Of a DNA stretch of 64,000 nucleotides, positions 8,318 to 16,528 are shown piece after piece. The stretch covers positions 1 through 64,000 of the forward strand of contig QOQW01000004.1 in assembly GCA_003327425.1 (NCBI GenBank). Direction: 5' to 3'. The notes under the pieces are model-generated. The model was not told the DNA's origin. It saw nothing but the letters and a program-made list of their open reading frames with translations, and did no database searches. Source of the stretch: Candidatus Ozemibacter sibiricus (GTDB lineage: Bacteria > Muiribacteriota > Ozemobacteria > Ozemobacterales > Ozemobacteraceae). The position numbers and the translations under genes were made by a program. Positions within the stretch are counted from its first letter, which is position 1, and the number at the start of each line of letters is the position of its first letter.

Positions 8318-9793
8318 TCAGGCGCGTCGGCGTGCCGAACTCGACAGGATATTCAATTCGCCCCGGTATTTGGCGACGGTGCGCCGCGCGATGTAGATGC
8401 CTTCGGCTTTCAAGCGCTCGACGATGTCGCTGTCGGAGAGCGGGTTCTTGGGATCTTCCTGCTTGACCAGGTCTTCGATCCGTTTCTTGACCGCCTGGGT
8501 CGAGACGTCTTCGCCGGTGTGGGTGCGGGCGGCCCCGCTGAAGAAGAACTTCAATTCGAGCAGGCCGCGCGGGGTCTGGGCGTATTTCCCGCTGGTGGCG
8601 CGGCTGACCGTCGATTCGTGCACGCCCGCCATCACAGCGACATCCTGCAAGGTCAGCGGTTTCAGATACAGGATGCCATGATCGAGGAACTCATGCTGCA
8701 CTTCGACGATCGCCTTGGTGACGTTGAGAATCGTCTCTTTGCGCTTGTCGATGTAGCGCATGAACGACCGCGCCGCTTCGAGCTTCTCGCGGATGAATTC
8801 GTAGGTCGCTTTATCGGTGCGATCTTTGTTCTTGATGGCCTCTTTGTAGAGGTTGTTGATGCGCAGTCGCGGAATGTCGCGTTCATTGAGGGAGACGACA
8901 TACTCGCCGTCGACCTTCTCGATGAAGACGTCGGGCGTCACGTAGATCTGGTCGCCGGCCACGGGGAAGCTGGCCCCCGGCTTGGGGTTGAACCCTTTGA
9001 TCACCTCCACGGCGGCCTGGATGTCTTCCAGGTCATAGCCGGTGGCTTTGGCGATCTGCGCCAGGCGGTTGGCGGCCAGGTCGTCGAGATGCTTGTCGAT
9101 CACCGCGGTCACGGCATCATCTTCGTAGCCTTCATCGCGGGCCTGCAGCAACAGGCACTCGCGCAGGTCGTAGGCGCCGACCCCGGCCGGATCCATCGAC
9201 TGGATGGCGCGCACTACCTTGTCGACCACCGCCTGGTCGATCTTGAGCATCTCGGCCAGCTGCTCGCGGGTGTAGCGCAGGTAGCCGTTGCGATCGATCA
9301 GGCCGACCAGGAACTCGCCGATCTTGCGTTCGGTCGGGTTGAGATCGACCTCATGCAGCTGGTTGTTGAGGTGTTCGCGAAGGTTGGTCTTGGCGGAGAC
9401 GAAGTTCTCGAAGGTAGCTTCGTCTTCTTCCCCGGTGTAGCGGCCGCGCGACACCTTGAACTCGGTGTTCTCGCTGTCTTGGATGTATTTCTGCCAGTCG
9501 ATGCCGAAGTCGTCGCGACTCTCCTCGCGGAATTCCTTGGAGGGCGGCACCGGTTCGACCGGTTCTTCCTGGAGCTTCTCGAGGGGGATCTCGGTCGGGG
9601 GTTCTTTGGAGGACTCGTCTCGGCTGGGTTCCTCGAGCTCGACCACGGGGTTGGTCTCGAGCATCTCGAGCACCTGGTTCTTCAGCTCGACCGTGTTCAA
9701 CTGCAGAATCTTGATCGCCAGCTGCATCTCTGGCGTCATCTTCAGTTGCAGCGTCTGCTTCTGCTGCAATCCCAATCGCATGGAATTGTCCAT
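8318..9793 (-). CDS. rpoN: RNA polymerase sigma-54 factor RpoN
   Basis: 491 residues, normal length. Region I is glutamine/leucine-rich (MRLGLQQKQTLQLKM, ILQLNTVELKNQVLEML) and contacts activators. An acidic region II follows, then the core-binding domain (about 105-290), a helix-turn-helix (DVAVMAGVHESTVSRATSGKY) and the RpoN box near the C-terminus (ARRTVAKYRG; the usual last residue is Glu). It directs RNA polymerase to -24/-12 promoters and needs AAA+ activators; sigma-54 commonly controls pilus, nitrogen and respiratory genes. It is monocistronic, with its own promoter, between the secretion and haem clusters. No convincing -24/-12 promoter was seen in the window. Confidence 0.97.
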   Translation of the reverse strand: MDNSMRLGLQQKQTLQLKMTPEMQLAIKILQLNTVELKNQVLEMLETNPVVELEEPSRDESSKEPPTEIPLEKLQEEPVEPVPPSKEFREESRDDFGIDWQKYIQDSENTEFKVSRGRYTGEEDEATFENFVSAKTNLREHLNNQLHEVDLNPTERKIGEFLVGLIDRNGYLRYTREQLAEMLKIDQAVVDKVVRAIQSMDPAGVGAYDLRECLLLQARDEGYEDDAVTAVIDKHLDDLAANRLAQIAKATGYDLEDIQAAVEVIKGFNPKPGASFPVAGDQIYVTPDVFIEKVDGEYVVSLNERDIPRLRINNLYKEAIKNKDRTDKATYEFIREKLEAARSFMRYIDKRKETILNVTKAIVEVQHEFLDHGILYLKPLTLQDVAVMAGVHESTVSRATSGKYAQTPRGLLELKFFFSGAARTHTGEDVSTQAVKKRIEDLVKQEDPKNPLSDSDIVERLKAEGIYIARRTVAKYRGELNILSSSARRRA

Positions 9794-9811
9794 AGGTTCA
9801 CCTGTGAGGTG

Positions 9812-9842
9812 AGTATACCAAAATCCCCGGTCTGCCGACCAA
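9812..9842 (-). promoter_or_regulatory. rpoN promoter (extended -10)
   Basis: On the minus strand TGG precedes TATACT (9817-9812), an extended -10, with a TTGGTC -35-like element (9842-9837) at a 19-bp spacer. A CACCT-CAC-AGGTG palindrome begins immediately after the -10 and includes the AGGTG ribosome site, so the 5' leader is only about 15-20 nt and the palindrome may be an operator. Confidence 0.5.
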
Positions 9843-10007
9843 CTTTTTCCAACTGGCCTCCCGAGCTGGTTTCACCAACTTTAGGGAGGCCCCCCCGACG
9901 CCCATCGCCCCTTCGGACCTTCGGGCCCCGCCACGTCGGAACAAGACAGCCTGGGGTCTGGCGCTGAGATCGCGGCGCCACGCCCCGTGCCCGCGGCGAC
10001 GGAACTC

Positions 10008-11231
10008 TCAAGCCGAGGGGCGGGCGCCGATCTCCTCGTCGGTCAGATAGCAGGCCGGGTCGGGCTGCCAGGGGTCGCCGGTCGCGCGGAAGGCCCGCAC
10101 CCGCAGCGAACCGCCGCACATGGCCTGGAACCGACAGATGGCGCATTTCCCCTTCAGCAACGGCAGGCGATCTTTGAGGCCGGCCATCAGCGGGTCGGAC
10201 GTGTCCATCCAGATGGCGGAGAACGGCCGCTGGCGGACGTTGCCGAAGGTCTTGTCCTGCCAGAACTGGTCGGGATGCACATTGCCGACGAAATCGACGC
10301 AGCCGATCCCGACGCCGGACGAGAACCGGCCGCCCCCGTTCCACTCGAGCAGACGGCGCACTTCTTCGGCCCGGGGCGAGCCTTCCTGCACCAGTTTGAG
10401 GTAGAGATAGGGACCATCGACGTGGTTGTCGACGGTCAGCACGTCGAGGTCGACTCCCGCCTCGACGGCCTGACGCGTGCGACGGCAGATGGTATCGAGG
10501 GCCGCCCGGCTCTCGGCGGGCGTCAGATCGTCGTCGGAGATGGCGCGGCCACGCCCTGAATAGACGAGATGGTAGAAACAGGCCCGCGGAATCTTCTCGG
10601 CAAGGATGAAATCGAAGATGCCATCGAGATCCTGCACGTTGCGGCGGGTCAGGGTCAGGCGCAGGCCCACCCGCTGGCCGACCGCCTGGCAGTTCCGGAA
10701 GCCGGCCATCGCCTGGCGGAAGGCGCCTGGCACGCCGCGGAACGCATCGTTGACGTCTTCGAGCCCGTCGAGCGAGATGCCCACATAGATGAAGCCGATC
10801 TCTTTCAGCCGGCGCGCGACCGCCTCGGTGATCAGCGTGCCATTGGTCGACAGCACCGGGCGCAGCCCTCGGGCCACGGCGTAGGCCGCCAGCTCGAACA
10901 GATCGCGGCGCATCAGGGGCTCGCCGCCCGAAAAGAGCAGGGCGGGAATGCCGAACGCGGCCAGATCGTCGATCAGGGCCCGCCCCTCGGGGCCGGTCAG
11001 TTCGTCGGGGTATTCTTGATTGCAACTGTCGGTATAGCAATGGACGCAGCGCAGGTTGCAGCGGCGGGTGGTGTTCCAGACGACGACGGGACGGCGGTCG
11101 GCGGCCGAACGCGCCTTCCCGTGCCCATGGAAATGGTGCTGATGCGCCACCTTCGCCGGGCCGTCCCGGCCGTAGCGCAGCGGGTCGCCAGTCGTTTCGC
11201 GACCGACGTACAGACGGGTGATGTTGATCAT
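10008..11231 (-). CDS. Radical SAM/SPASM protein of the AhbC/NirJ family (siroheme-derived haem synthesis)
   Basis: 407 residues. The opening MINITRLYVGRETTGDPLRYG is characteristic of NirJ/AhbC-type proteins. A His-rich patch (HQHHFHGHG, about 30-38) precedes the radical SAM cysteines C58, C62, C65 (CNLRCVHC) and the SAM-binding GGEP motif. The C-terminus has a SPASM-type cysteine set (CVDF, CAIC, MCGG, a final PACYL) for an auxiliary [4Fe-4S] cluster. AhbC removes the acetate groups of 12,18-didecarboxysiroheme to give Fe-coproporphyrin III; NirJ acts in haem d1 synthesis. Location directly downstream of hemC-SUMT-hemD and hemA, whose product leads to precorrin-2, supports the haem branch (AhbC). 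AhbA/B, AhbD and other d1 genes are not in the window, so the exact branch is inferred. Confidence 0.8.
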   Translation of the reverse strand: MINITRLYVGRETTGDPLRYGRDGPAKVAHQHHFHGHGKARSAADRRPVVVWNTTRRCNLRCVHCYTDSCNQEYPDELTGPEGRALIDDLAAFGIPALLFSGGEPLMRRDLFELAAYAVARGLRPVLSTNGTLITEAVARRLKEIGFIYVGISLDGLEDVNDAFRGVPGAFRQAMAGFRNCQAVGQRVGLRLTLTRRNVQDLDGIFDFILAEKIPRACFYHLVYSGRGRAISDDDLTPAESRAALDTICRRTRQAVEAGVDLDVLTVDNHVDGPYLYLKLVQEGSPRAEEVRRLLEWNGGGRFSSGVGIGCVDFVGNVHPDQFWQDKTFGNVRQRPFSAIWMDTSDPLMAGLKDRLPLLKGKCAICRFQAMCGGSLRVRAFRATGDPWQPDPACYLTDEEIGARPSA

Positions 11232-11290
11232 GGGTCAGGGGTCTCCAGAGAAGGAATCGGCCTTCGGACCGACCGTCAACACTGCTTTCC

Positions 11291-14050
11291 TCATCGGCGG
11301 AAGAGGTCGACGAGGCAATCGGTCAGGCCAGGAATGGTATGGACGGCGGCGGTTCCCAGCAGGCGCAAGCCGGCCGCCTGGATGGTCGCGGTGGTGACCG
11401 GTCCGATCGACACCGCCGGAATGGCCGACACCGTGAGCCCCTGGCCGTCGATCAACCGCAGGAAGTGCTCGACGGTCGAAGAACTGGTGAAGGTGACGGC
11501 GTCGACCCGGCCCTCGCGCAGGGCGGCCAGGGCCTGCGGCTCGGGGGCGGCTTCGGCCACCGTGCGGTAGAGGACGACGACCTCGACCTCCCAGCCCTCG
11601 CGGCGCAAGGTGTCGGGCAGCACATCTCGGGCGGTCTCGGCCCGCAGGATGGCGACGCGGCCCGGCGGCTGGCCAGCCGGCGGCGTGGCCAGGGTCTTCC
11701 GCGCGGCCTCGCTCTGGAAGAACGGCAGCAGCGCCTCGGCCACGTAGGTGTCAGGAACGACATCGGGATGCACCCCGCGCCGGCGGAAGGCCTCGGCGGT
11801 GACCGGCCCGATGCAGACGATGGTTACCCCGGCCAGGGCGCGGGCATCGAGGCCGGCGGCGAACAGGCGGTCCCAGAAGGCTTCGGCGCCGTTGACCGAG
11901 GTGAAGACGAGGTGGGTCCAGCGCGGCGCGGCAGGGGCAGGGGCGGCAGCAGCGCCGGCGAGGGACGGCGACGGCCGCGGGACGAGCCGGTCGAGGAAGG
12001 CGGCGAAGGCGGGTTTGGGGTCGATCCGCTCGATTCGGATGGTGGGGAACGGCAGCACGGTGGCGCCCAGTTCTTCGAGGCGCTGGCAGAAGGCGCCCGC
12101 CTGCGCCCGCGACCGAGTCACCACGATGGTGCGGCCGAACAGCGGGCGCTTCTCGAGCCAGGCCAGCCGCTCCCGCAATTCCACCACCCGGCCGACCACG
12201 ATGATCGACGGAGGCTGGATGGCGGCCGCCTGGGCCCGCTCGACGATGGTGGCGAGGGTGCCGGTGACGCAGCGCTGCCGCGGCGAGGTGGCCTGCTCGA
12301 TGAGAGCGACCGGGGTGGCGGGATCTTTTCCGGCTTCGATCAAGTTGCGCACAATGTGGGGCAACTGCCGCACGCCCATCAGGAAGACGATGGTCCGCAG
12401 TCCGGCCAACGAGGCCCACGGCACGGCATCGCGCGGGGTGGCCGTGCCAGGCTCGGCGTCGTGGCCGGTGACGATGGCCACTTCGCTGGTGAAATCGCGA
12501 TGGGTCACGGGAATGCCGGCGGCGGCGGGCCCGGCGATGGCCGAGGTGACGCCCGGCACGACTTCGAAGGGCACGCCTGCGGCGGCCAGGGCTTCGAGCT
12601 CTTCGCCGCCTCGCCCGAACACCATGGGATCGCCGCCTTTGAGGCGGACGACGGTGCGACCGGCCCTGGCTTCCCGCACCAGCGTGGCGTTGATCTCGTC
12701 CTGGGTCAGGGTGTGGGCCCCGGCTCGCTTGCCGGCATTGATCAGCACGGCGTCGGGACGCGCCTCGGCCAGGAAGGAGGTGGCGCCCAGGGCATCGTGG
12801 ACGATGACATCGGCCGTGCGCACCAGGGCCAGGCCGCGGACGGTGATCAGTCCGGGGTCGCCCGGCCCCGCCCCGACCAGGAACACCCTCCCGCCGGTCG
12901 CGGGCGGCGGCGGGCGATCTTCTTCAGAAGAGGCAGGGGCGTCGAAAGCTGGTGGCGAATCGACATCTTGAGCGGATTGCTGCGAGCGCTCGGCAGAACC
13001 GGCCGGGACGCCGGAGCGGCCGGTTCTGCCAGCACCGTCAGAGCGGCCCGCGCCGCCGGTGCCGGCGCGGGCGGACGGAGGCCCGGCGAGTGGCGCGGGC
13101 GAGCGGGCCCCGGTCGCCAGATCGGCCCGACCGGCGGCCAGCAGATCGGCGGCGCCGGCCGTCAGCAGGTCGGCGGCCACGGCGGCGCCGAGCGCTTCGG
13201 CCGCTTCGGGGGTGGCGGCCGGTCCCTCGCGACGCGCGGTCAGGGCCCGTTCGCCCGTCGGATCGCTGACGAAGCCGATCACTCGCAGCCGCCCTTCGCT
13301 CTCGACGGCATGGACCGCCAGGGGCACCTGGCAGCCGCCCTGCAACCGTGCCAGGAAGGCGCGTTCGGCCGTGGCCGCCCGCCGGGCGCCCGGATCTTCG
13401 ACCCCCCGCATCAGCGGCCACAGCCAATCGAGGTCGGCGGCCCGGGCCTCGACGCCCAGGAAGCCCTGACCGGCCGCCGGCATCAGCGTCTCCACGTCGA
13501 ACAGCTCGGTGATACGCGCGGCCAGGCCAAGCCGGCGCAACCCCGCCGCCGCCAGCACGATGGCATCGACCTGCCCCTCGTCGAGCTTGCGCAGTCGGGT
13601 ATCGAGGTTGCCCCGCAGATCGGCGAATCGCAGGTCGGGCCGTTGCCGCCGCAACTGGGCGCGCCGCCGCAAGCTCGAGGTGCCGATCAGGGCGCCGGCG
13701 GGCAGCTCGGCCAGCCGGGCCCCCGAGCGCGACACCAGGGCGTCGCGGGGATCCTCGCGGGCGCTGATGGCCACCAGGGTCAGCCCATCGGCCAACTGGT
13801 GCGGCACATCCTTCAGGCTGTGGACGGCGAGGTCGGCCCGGCCATCGCGCAGCGCTTCTTCGAGCTCTTTGATGAACAGGCCCTGCCCGCCCACCCGGAA
13901 CAACGGTTGGTCGACGACCCGATCGCCCAGCGTCTTGACGATGACTTCGCACAGCTCGAGGTCGAGCGCTTCGTCGCGCACCGCGGCCATCACGGTGCGG
14001 GTCTGCCAGAGCGCAAGCTTGCTGCCACGGGTGGCGAATCGGAGCATCAT
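11291..14050 (-). CDS. Trifunctional HemC-SUMT-HemD fusion: porphobilinogen deaminase / uroporphyrinogen-III C-methyltransferase / uroporphyrinogen-III synthase
   Basis: 919 residues from the ATG at 14050, which overlaps the hemA stop (ATGA). Residues 1-310 are porphobilinogen deaminase: substrate-site LKDVP (Asp81), TSSLRRRAQL and the dipyrromethane cofactor cysteine C240 (LQGGCQVP). An Ala/Gly/Pro-rich linker (about 310-385) leads to SUMT/CobA (about 388-635): VGAGPGDPGL, RLKGGDPMVFGRG and VTHRDF motifs, methylating uroporphyrinogen III at C2 and C7 with SAM. The last part (about 645-919) is uroporphyrinogen-III synthase (VVTRSRAQAG, TSVNGAEAF, FTSSSTVEHF). One polypeptide therefore converts porphobilinogen to precorrin-2. 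SUMT-HemD fusions are known; the added HemC makes this an unusual triple fusion. It is co-transcribed with hemA and AhbC/NirJ. Confidence 0.93.
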   Translation of the reverse strand: MMLRFATRGSKLALWQTRTVMAAVRDEALDLELCEVIVKTLGDRVVDQPLFRVGGQGLFIKELEEALRDGRADLAVHSLKDVPHQLADGLTLVAISAREDPRDALVSRSGARLAELPAGALIGTSSLRRRAQLRRQRPDLRFADLRGNLDTRLRKLDEGQVDAIVLAAAGLRRLGLAARITELFDVETLMPAAGQGFLGVEARAADLDWLWPLMRGVEDPGARRAATAERAFLARLQGGCQVPLAVHAVESEGRLRVIGFVSDPTGERALTARREGPAATPEAAEALGAAVAADLLTAGAADLLAAGRADLATGARSPAPLAGPPSARAGTGGAGRSDGAGRTGRSGVPAGSAERSQQSAQDVDSPPAFDAPASSEEDRPPPPATGGRVFLVGAGPGDPGLITVRGLALVRTADVIVHDALGATSFLAEARPDAVLINAGKRAGAHTLTQDEINATLVREARAGRTVVRLKGGDPMVFGRGGEELEALAAAGVPFEVVPGVTSAIAGPAAAGIPVTHRDFTSEVAIVTGHDAEPGTATPRDAVPWASLAGLRTIVFLMGVRQLPHIVRNLIEAGKDPATPVALIEQATSPRQRCVTGTLATIVERAQAAAIQPPSIIVVGRVVELRERLAWLEKRPLFGRTIVVTRSRAQAGAFCQRLEELGATVLPFPTIRIERIDPKPAFAAFLDRLVPRPSPSLAGAAAAPAPAAPRWTHLVFTSVNGAEAFWDRLFAAGLDARALAGVTIVCIGPVTAEAFRRRGVHPDVVPDTYVAEALLPFFQSEAARKTLATPPAGQPPGRVAILRAETARDVLPDTLRREGWEVEVVVLYRTVAEAAPEPQALAALREGRVDAVTFTSSSTVEHFLRLIDGQGLTVSAIPAVSIGPVTTATIQAAGLRLLGTAAVHTIPGLTDCLVDLFRR

Positions 14051-15588
14051 AGCGTCGGGGCCCTTTCGGAAAGAGACTCGACCGGCCCAGGCGTGTCGCC
14101 GGCGGCGGCCACCGTCGCCGCCGAGGCTCCTGCCCCCCGCGGGGGAACCCTCGTCGCGGCCTGGGCATCGGGGACGGTCGAGGCCACCGCCAGGCCCGCC
14201 ATGGCTGGCGAGGCTGGCAAGGCTGGCGAGGCTGGCGAGGCCGTCGAGACCGGTGAGGCCTTCGGAGTCGCCGAAGCGGTCGCGGTCGTCGTCGCCGGCA
14301 CCGGCACCGGTTCCGACGTAGCCTCGGCATCGGAAGAAGCCAGAGCCGACGGATCGAGGCCGAACAGCCGGGCCAGCACGGCCAGTTCGTCGGCTCCGAC
14401 CTGGGCGCGCTCTTTGAGGGTGATCATCGGATGGTGCAGCCATTTCCCCATCAAGGCCCGGGTCAGGCGCTCGAGATCGGCGCGCAGGTCGGCCGGCAAC
14501 GGTCGGCTGGCGGGAAAGATCCGGTCCAGTTCGGCCCGGCGGATCTCGTCGGCCCGGGCCCGCACCGCCGCCAGCAGCGGCGCCACGGCGAACGTCTCGA
14601 GCGAGCGGTCGAAGCGGGCCAGCTCCTCGTCGATGATCGCTTCGACCTTGGGGGATTCCTGGCGGCGCAGCTCGAGGCTCTCGTCGACCACCTGCTGCAG
14701 ATCATCGATGTCATACAGGAAGACATTCTCGAGGTCGGCGCACTCCGGCTCGATATCGCGGGGCACGGCGATGTCGATGGCGAACAGGGGGCGGTCGTGG
14801 CGAGCGGCCATGACCTCGGCCAGCAGCTCGCGCGTGATGACCGGTCGCGGTGCCCCTGTCGAGCTGATCAGCACATCGGCCTGCGCCAGCTGGGCGGCCA
14901 GATCGGCGAGGGAGGCGGCCCGCCCGCCGTAGAGACGGGCCAGTTCTTCGGCCCGGGCCGGCGTGCGGTTGGCGAACAGCAGGGCGCCAACGCCGCGATC
15001 GCGCATCTGGCGGGCGACCAGCCCGGCCATCTCGCCGGCGCCCACGACCAGGGCGGTGCAGCGGTCGAGCGGGCCGAAGATGGAGCGGGCCATTTCGACC
15101 GCGGCCGAGGCGATGGACACGGTATTTTCCGAGATGCGGGTCTCGGCCCGCACCCGTTTGCCGACCTCGAGCGCCCGTTGGAACAGGGCGTGCAGGTGCT
15201 TCCCGACCGACCCGGCCGCCGCCGCGGCCTGATAGGAGGCCTTGACCTGGTGCAGGATCTGCTGCTCGCCCAGCACCATCGAATCGAGGCCGGCGGCGAC
15301 GAGCAGCAGATGCCGCACGACGTCCCTTCCCCAGCAGCGATAGGCATAGGGCTCGATCTCGCTCCAGGAACGATTCTCGCTGGCCAGCCACGCGGCGAAC
15401 ATGGCCTGGGCCGCCGCTGCGTCGCCATAGAAGTAGGCCTCGACCCGGTTGCAGGTCAGGACCGTCACCGCTTCCATGGCCCGGCCATCGGCGCCGGGCA
15501 GCCCGGAGACGCACAGCCCGGCGAACCGCTCCCGTACCTCGACGGGAGCGGAGGCATGATTCAGCCCGATTAAATAGAACCCAGCCAT
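14047..15588 (-). CDS. hemA: Glutamyl-tRNA reductase HemA
   Basis: 513 residues from the ATG at 15588 (a GTG one codon earlier is the alternative). NADPH-dependent reduction of glutamyl-tRNA to glutamate-1-semialdehyde, first step of C5-pathway tetrapyrrole synthesis. Visible are the catalytic cysteine in TCNRVE (about C46), SMVLGEQQILHQVK, the NADPH-binding VVGAGEMAGLVAR and ANRTPARAEEL, the spinal helix and the C-terminal dimerisation domain. The family ends near residue 420-430; about 85 further residues form a low-complexity Ala/Ser/Pro/Thr tail encoded partly by a 9-bp tandem repeat. The gene overlaps the hemC fusion by 4 bp. Glu-tRNA-aminomutase (HemL) and HemB are not in the window. 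Confidence 0.96.
   Translation of the reverse strand: MAGFYLIGLNHASAPVEVRERFAGLCVSGLPGADGRAMEAVTVLTCNRVEAYFYGDAAAAQAMFAAWLASENRSWSEIEPYAYRCWGRDVVRHLLLVAAGLDSMVLGEQQILHQVKASYQAAAAAGSVGKHLHALFQRALEVGKRVRAETRISENTVSIASAAVEMARSIFGPLDRCTALVVGAGEMAGLVARQMRDRGVGALLFANRTPARAEELARLYGGRAASLADLAAQLAQADVLISSTGAPRPVITRELLAEVMAARHDRPLFAIDIAVPRDIEPECADLENVFLYDIDDLQQVVDESLELRRQESPKVEAIIDEELARFDRSLETFAVAPLLAAVRARADEIRRAELDRIFPASRPLPADLRADLERLTRALMGKWLHHPMITLKERAQVGADELAVLARLFGLDPSALASSDAEATSEPVPVPATTTATASATPKASPVSTASPASPALPASPAMAGLAVASTVPDAQAATRVPPRGAGASAATVAAAGDTPGPVESLSERAPTL
14204..14239. repeat. 9-bp tandem repeat in the hemA tail
   Basis: Four consecutive copies of GCTGGC(G/A)AG at 14204-14239, with a degenerate fifth at 14240-14248. 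They encode the repeated Ser-Pro-Ala type residues of the disordered HemA C-terminal tail and are a likely slippage site. Confidence 0.7.
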
Positions 15589-15657
15589 CACTGTTGCAGC
15601 AAGAATGGGCAGGACAAACGAAGACGTTTTTCGTCGCGTCCACCCCTGAGCGGCCCC

Positions 15658-15687
15658 TTGCTCCGGGGTTATTTATCAGGATATCAT
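15658..15687 (+). promoter_or_regulatory. Promoter of the ferritin-like gene
   Basis: -35 TTGCTC (15658-15663), 18-bp spacer, -10 TATCAT (15682-15687). Transcription would start near 15694, directly before two tandem hairpins and about 73 nt upstream of the ferritin-like start codon. Confidence 0.5.
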
Positions 15688-15698
15688 GAATCTAAATC

Positions 15699-15740
15699 CC
15701 CCACCAGGGTGGGGTTCTATCTCCCCCTCGGGGGCATTTT
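15699..15740 (+). promoter_or_regulatory. Tandem leader hairpins, attenuator-like
   Basis: Hairpin 1 has 7-bp arms (15699-15705 and 15708-15714). Hairpin 2 has 5-bp all-GC arms (15723-15727 and 15730-15734) followed by CATTTT. Both lie between the putative promoter and the ferritin-like ATG at 15767. The second resembles a weak intrinsic terminator, so the leader could attenuate transcription; in the other direction it would insulate divergent hemA. Confidence 0.4.
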
Positions 15741-15766
15741 AGCGCCGAGCTGGCCTGGAGGTTCAT

Positions 15767-16204
15767 ATGAGTTTCGAAGATATTCCCGCCGTCATCGATC
15801 ATGCCATCCGCCTCGAAGAAGCGACAGCAGCCTTCTATGACCACCTGCTGAATCTCGACCTCGAACCTGAAGCGGCCACACTGGTCCGCTCCCTTGTGGC
15901 CCAAGAAAAAAAACACGCCAAGCAACTGGCTGAATTCAAAAAAACCTGCACTGCCGCCGGTTTTATACAGAACCTCCCAGCTTTTCCGCAGCCGACGCTT
16001 GACCTGCTGGCCGAACGCCGCCGGCTTTCCCTTGGCGACCTCCTCCAGATCGCCATGCAGGTGGAAGTGGCCAGTCGGGATTTCTATCAGTCGGTGGCCC
16101 AGCTGGCTCCTAATGAGCCGATGCGCAAGCTCTTCGGGGCTCTCACCCGGTTCGAACAGAGCCACATCGATCTCCTGACCCGTCATTTAGCCTATTCCAA
16201 CTAG
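15767..16204 (+). CDS. Ferritin-like/rubrerythrin-type diiron protein
   Basis: 145 residues forming a predicted four-helix bundle. Diiron ligands of the ferritin/rubrerythrin type are all present: Glu17/18 (RLEEATAAFYDHLL), the first ExxH at E47-H50 (EKKH), Glu100 (MQVEVASRDFY) and the second ExxH at E130-H133 (EQSH). There is no rubredoxin domain and no cysteine tetrad, so it is a short erythrin-like protein that may reduce peroxide or handle iron and could use a neighbouring cytochrome or flavoprotein as electron donor. The ribosome site GGAGG precedes the ATG. It stands alone before the Rnf/cytochrome operon, and a helical relative without these ligands closes that operon (24274). Confidence 0.8.
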   Translation: MSFEDIPAVIDHAIRLEEATAAFYDHLLNLDLEPEAATLVRSLVAQEKKHAKQLAEFKKTCTAAGFIQNLPAFPQPTLDLLAERRRLSLGDLLQIAMQVEVASRDFYQSVAQLAPNEPMRKLFGALTRFEQSHIDLLTRHLAYSN

Positions 16205-16528
16205 AACCATCCGACGTTGCTCCCAATCAATCACCCCAGAGCATCCCCAGACGCTCGCGACATTCATTCTTTCCTATCTTTCCTTATGCCTCAATGATTG
16301 TCCGATAATTCAGGAGGGTTTGTTCCACCTGGCCGCTCAGGTCTTTCCATAGAAGGTTCAAGTATAGCCACCGGCAAAGGGGAATACGGCGGCAGAGACC
16401 TAGGGACACCAATTCGTTCCATTTGTGATTATCCCGAGATTTGCCTTGCCAAATCCCGAAAATTTTGATACCCTCTTACCGATAGCCTTCCATTCCATGG
16501 TGTACCCTTAAGAAGTGAGGGTGATGAT
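16205..16528 (+). other. Intergenic region upstream of the Rnf/cytochrome operon
   Basis: 324 bp without a credible reading frame. It should carry the promoter of the following operon, but I see only weak -10-like TTGATA near 16465 without a well-spaced -35. An inverted repeat GATTTG-N6-CAAATC lies around 16439-16456 and a small hairpin (ACCCT 16504-16508 with AGGGT 16518-16522) overlaps the ribosome site of the next gene, so repression or translational control is possible. No known riboswitch pattern was recognised. Confidence 0.4.

Noticed and set aside
8162-9967. 601-codon plus-strand frame opposite rpoN
   Set aside because: Shadow of rpoN; no domain-like pattern, and rpoN motifs are unambiguous on the other strand.
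11339-14932. Very long plus-strand reading frame opposite the haem genes
   Set aside because: It is Gly/Arg/Gln-rich and antisense to well-conserved hemC-SUMT-hemD and hemA. High GC in the third codon position keeps the opposite frame open.
16310-16440. Possible riboswitch (c-di-GMP or cobalamin type) upstream of the c7 cytochrome
   Set aside because: Only scattered motif-like bits (for example CCGGCAAAGG); the conserved core order of either class is not present.
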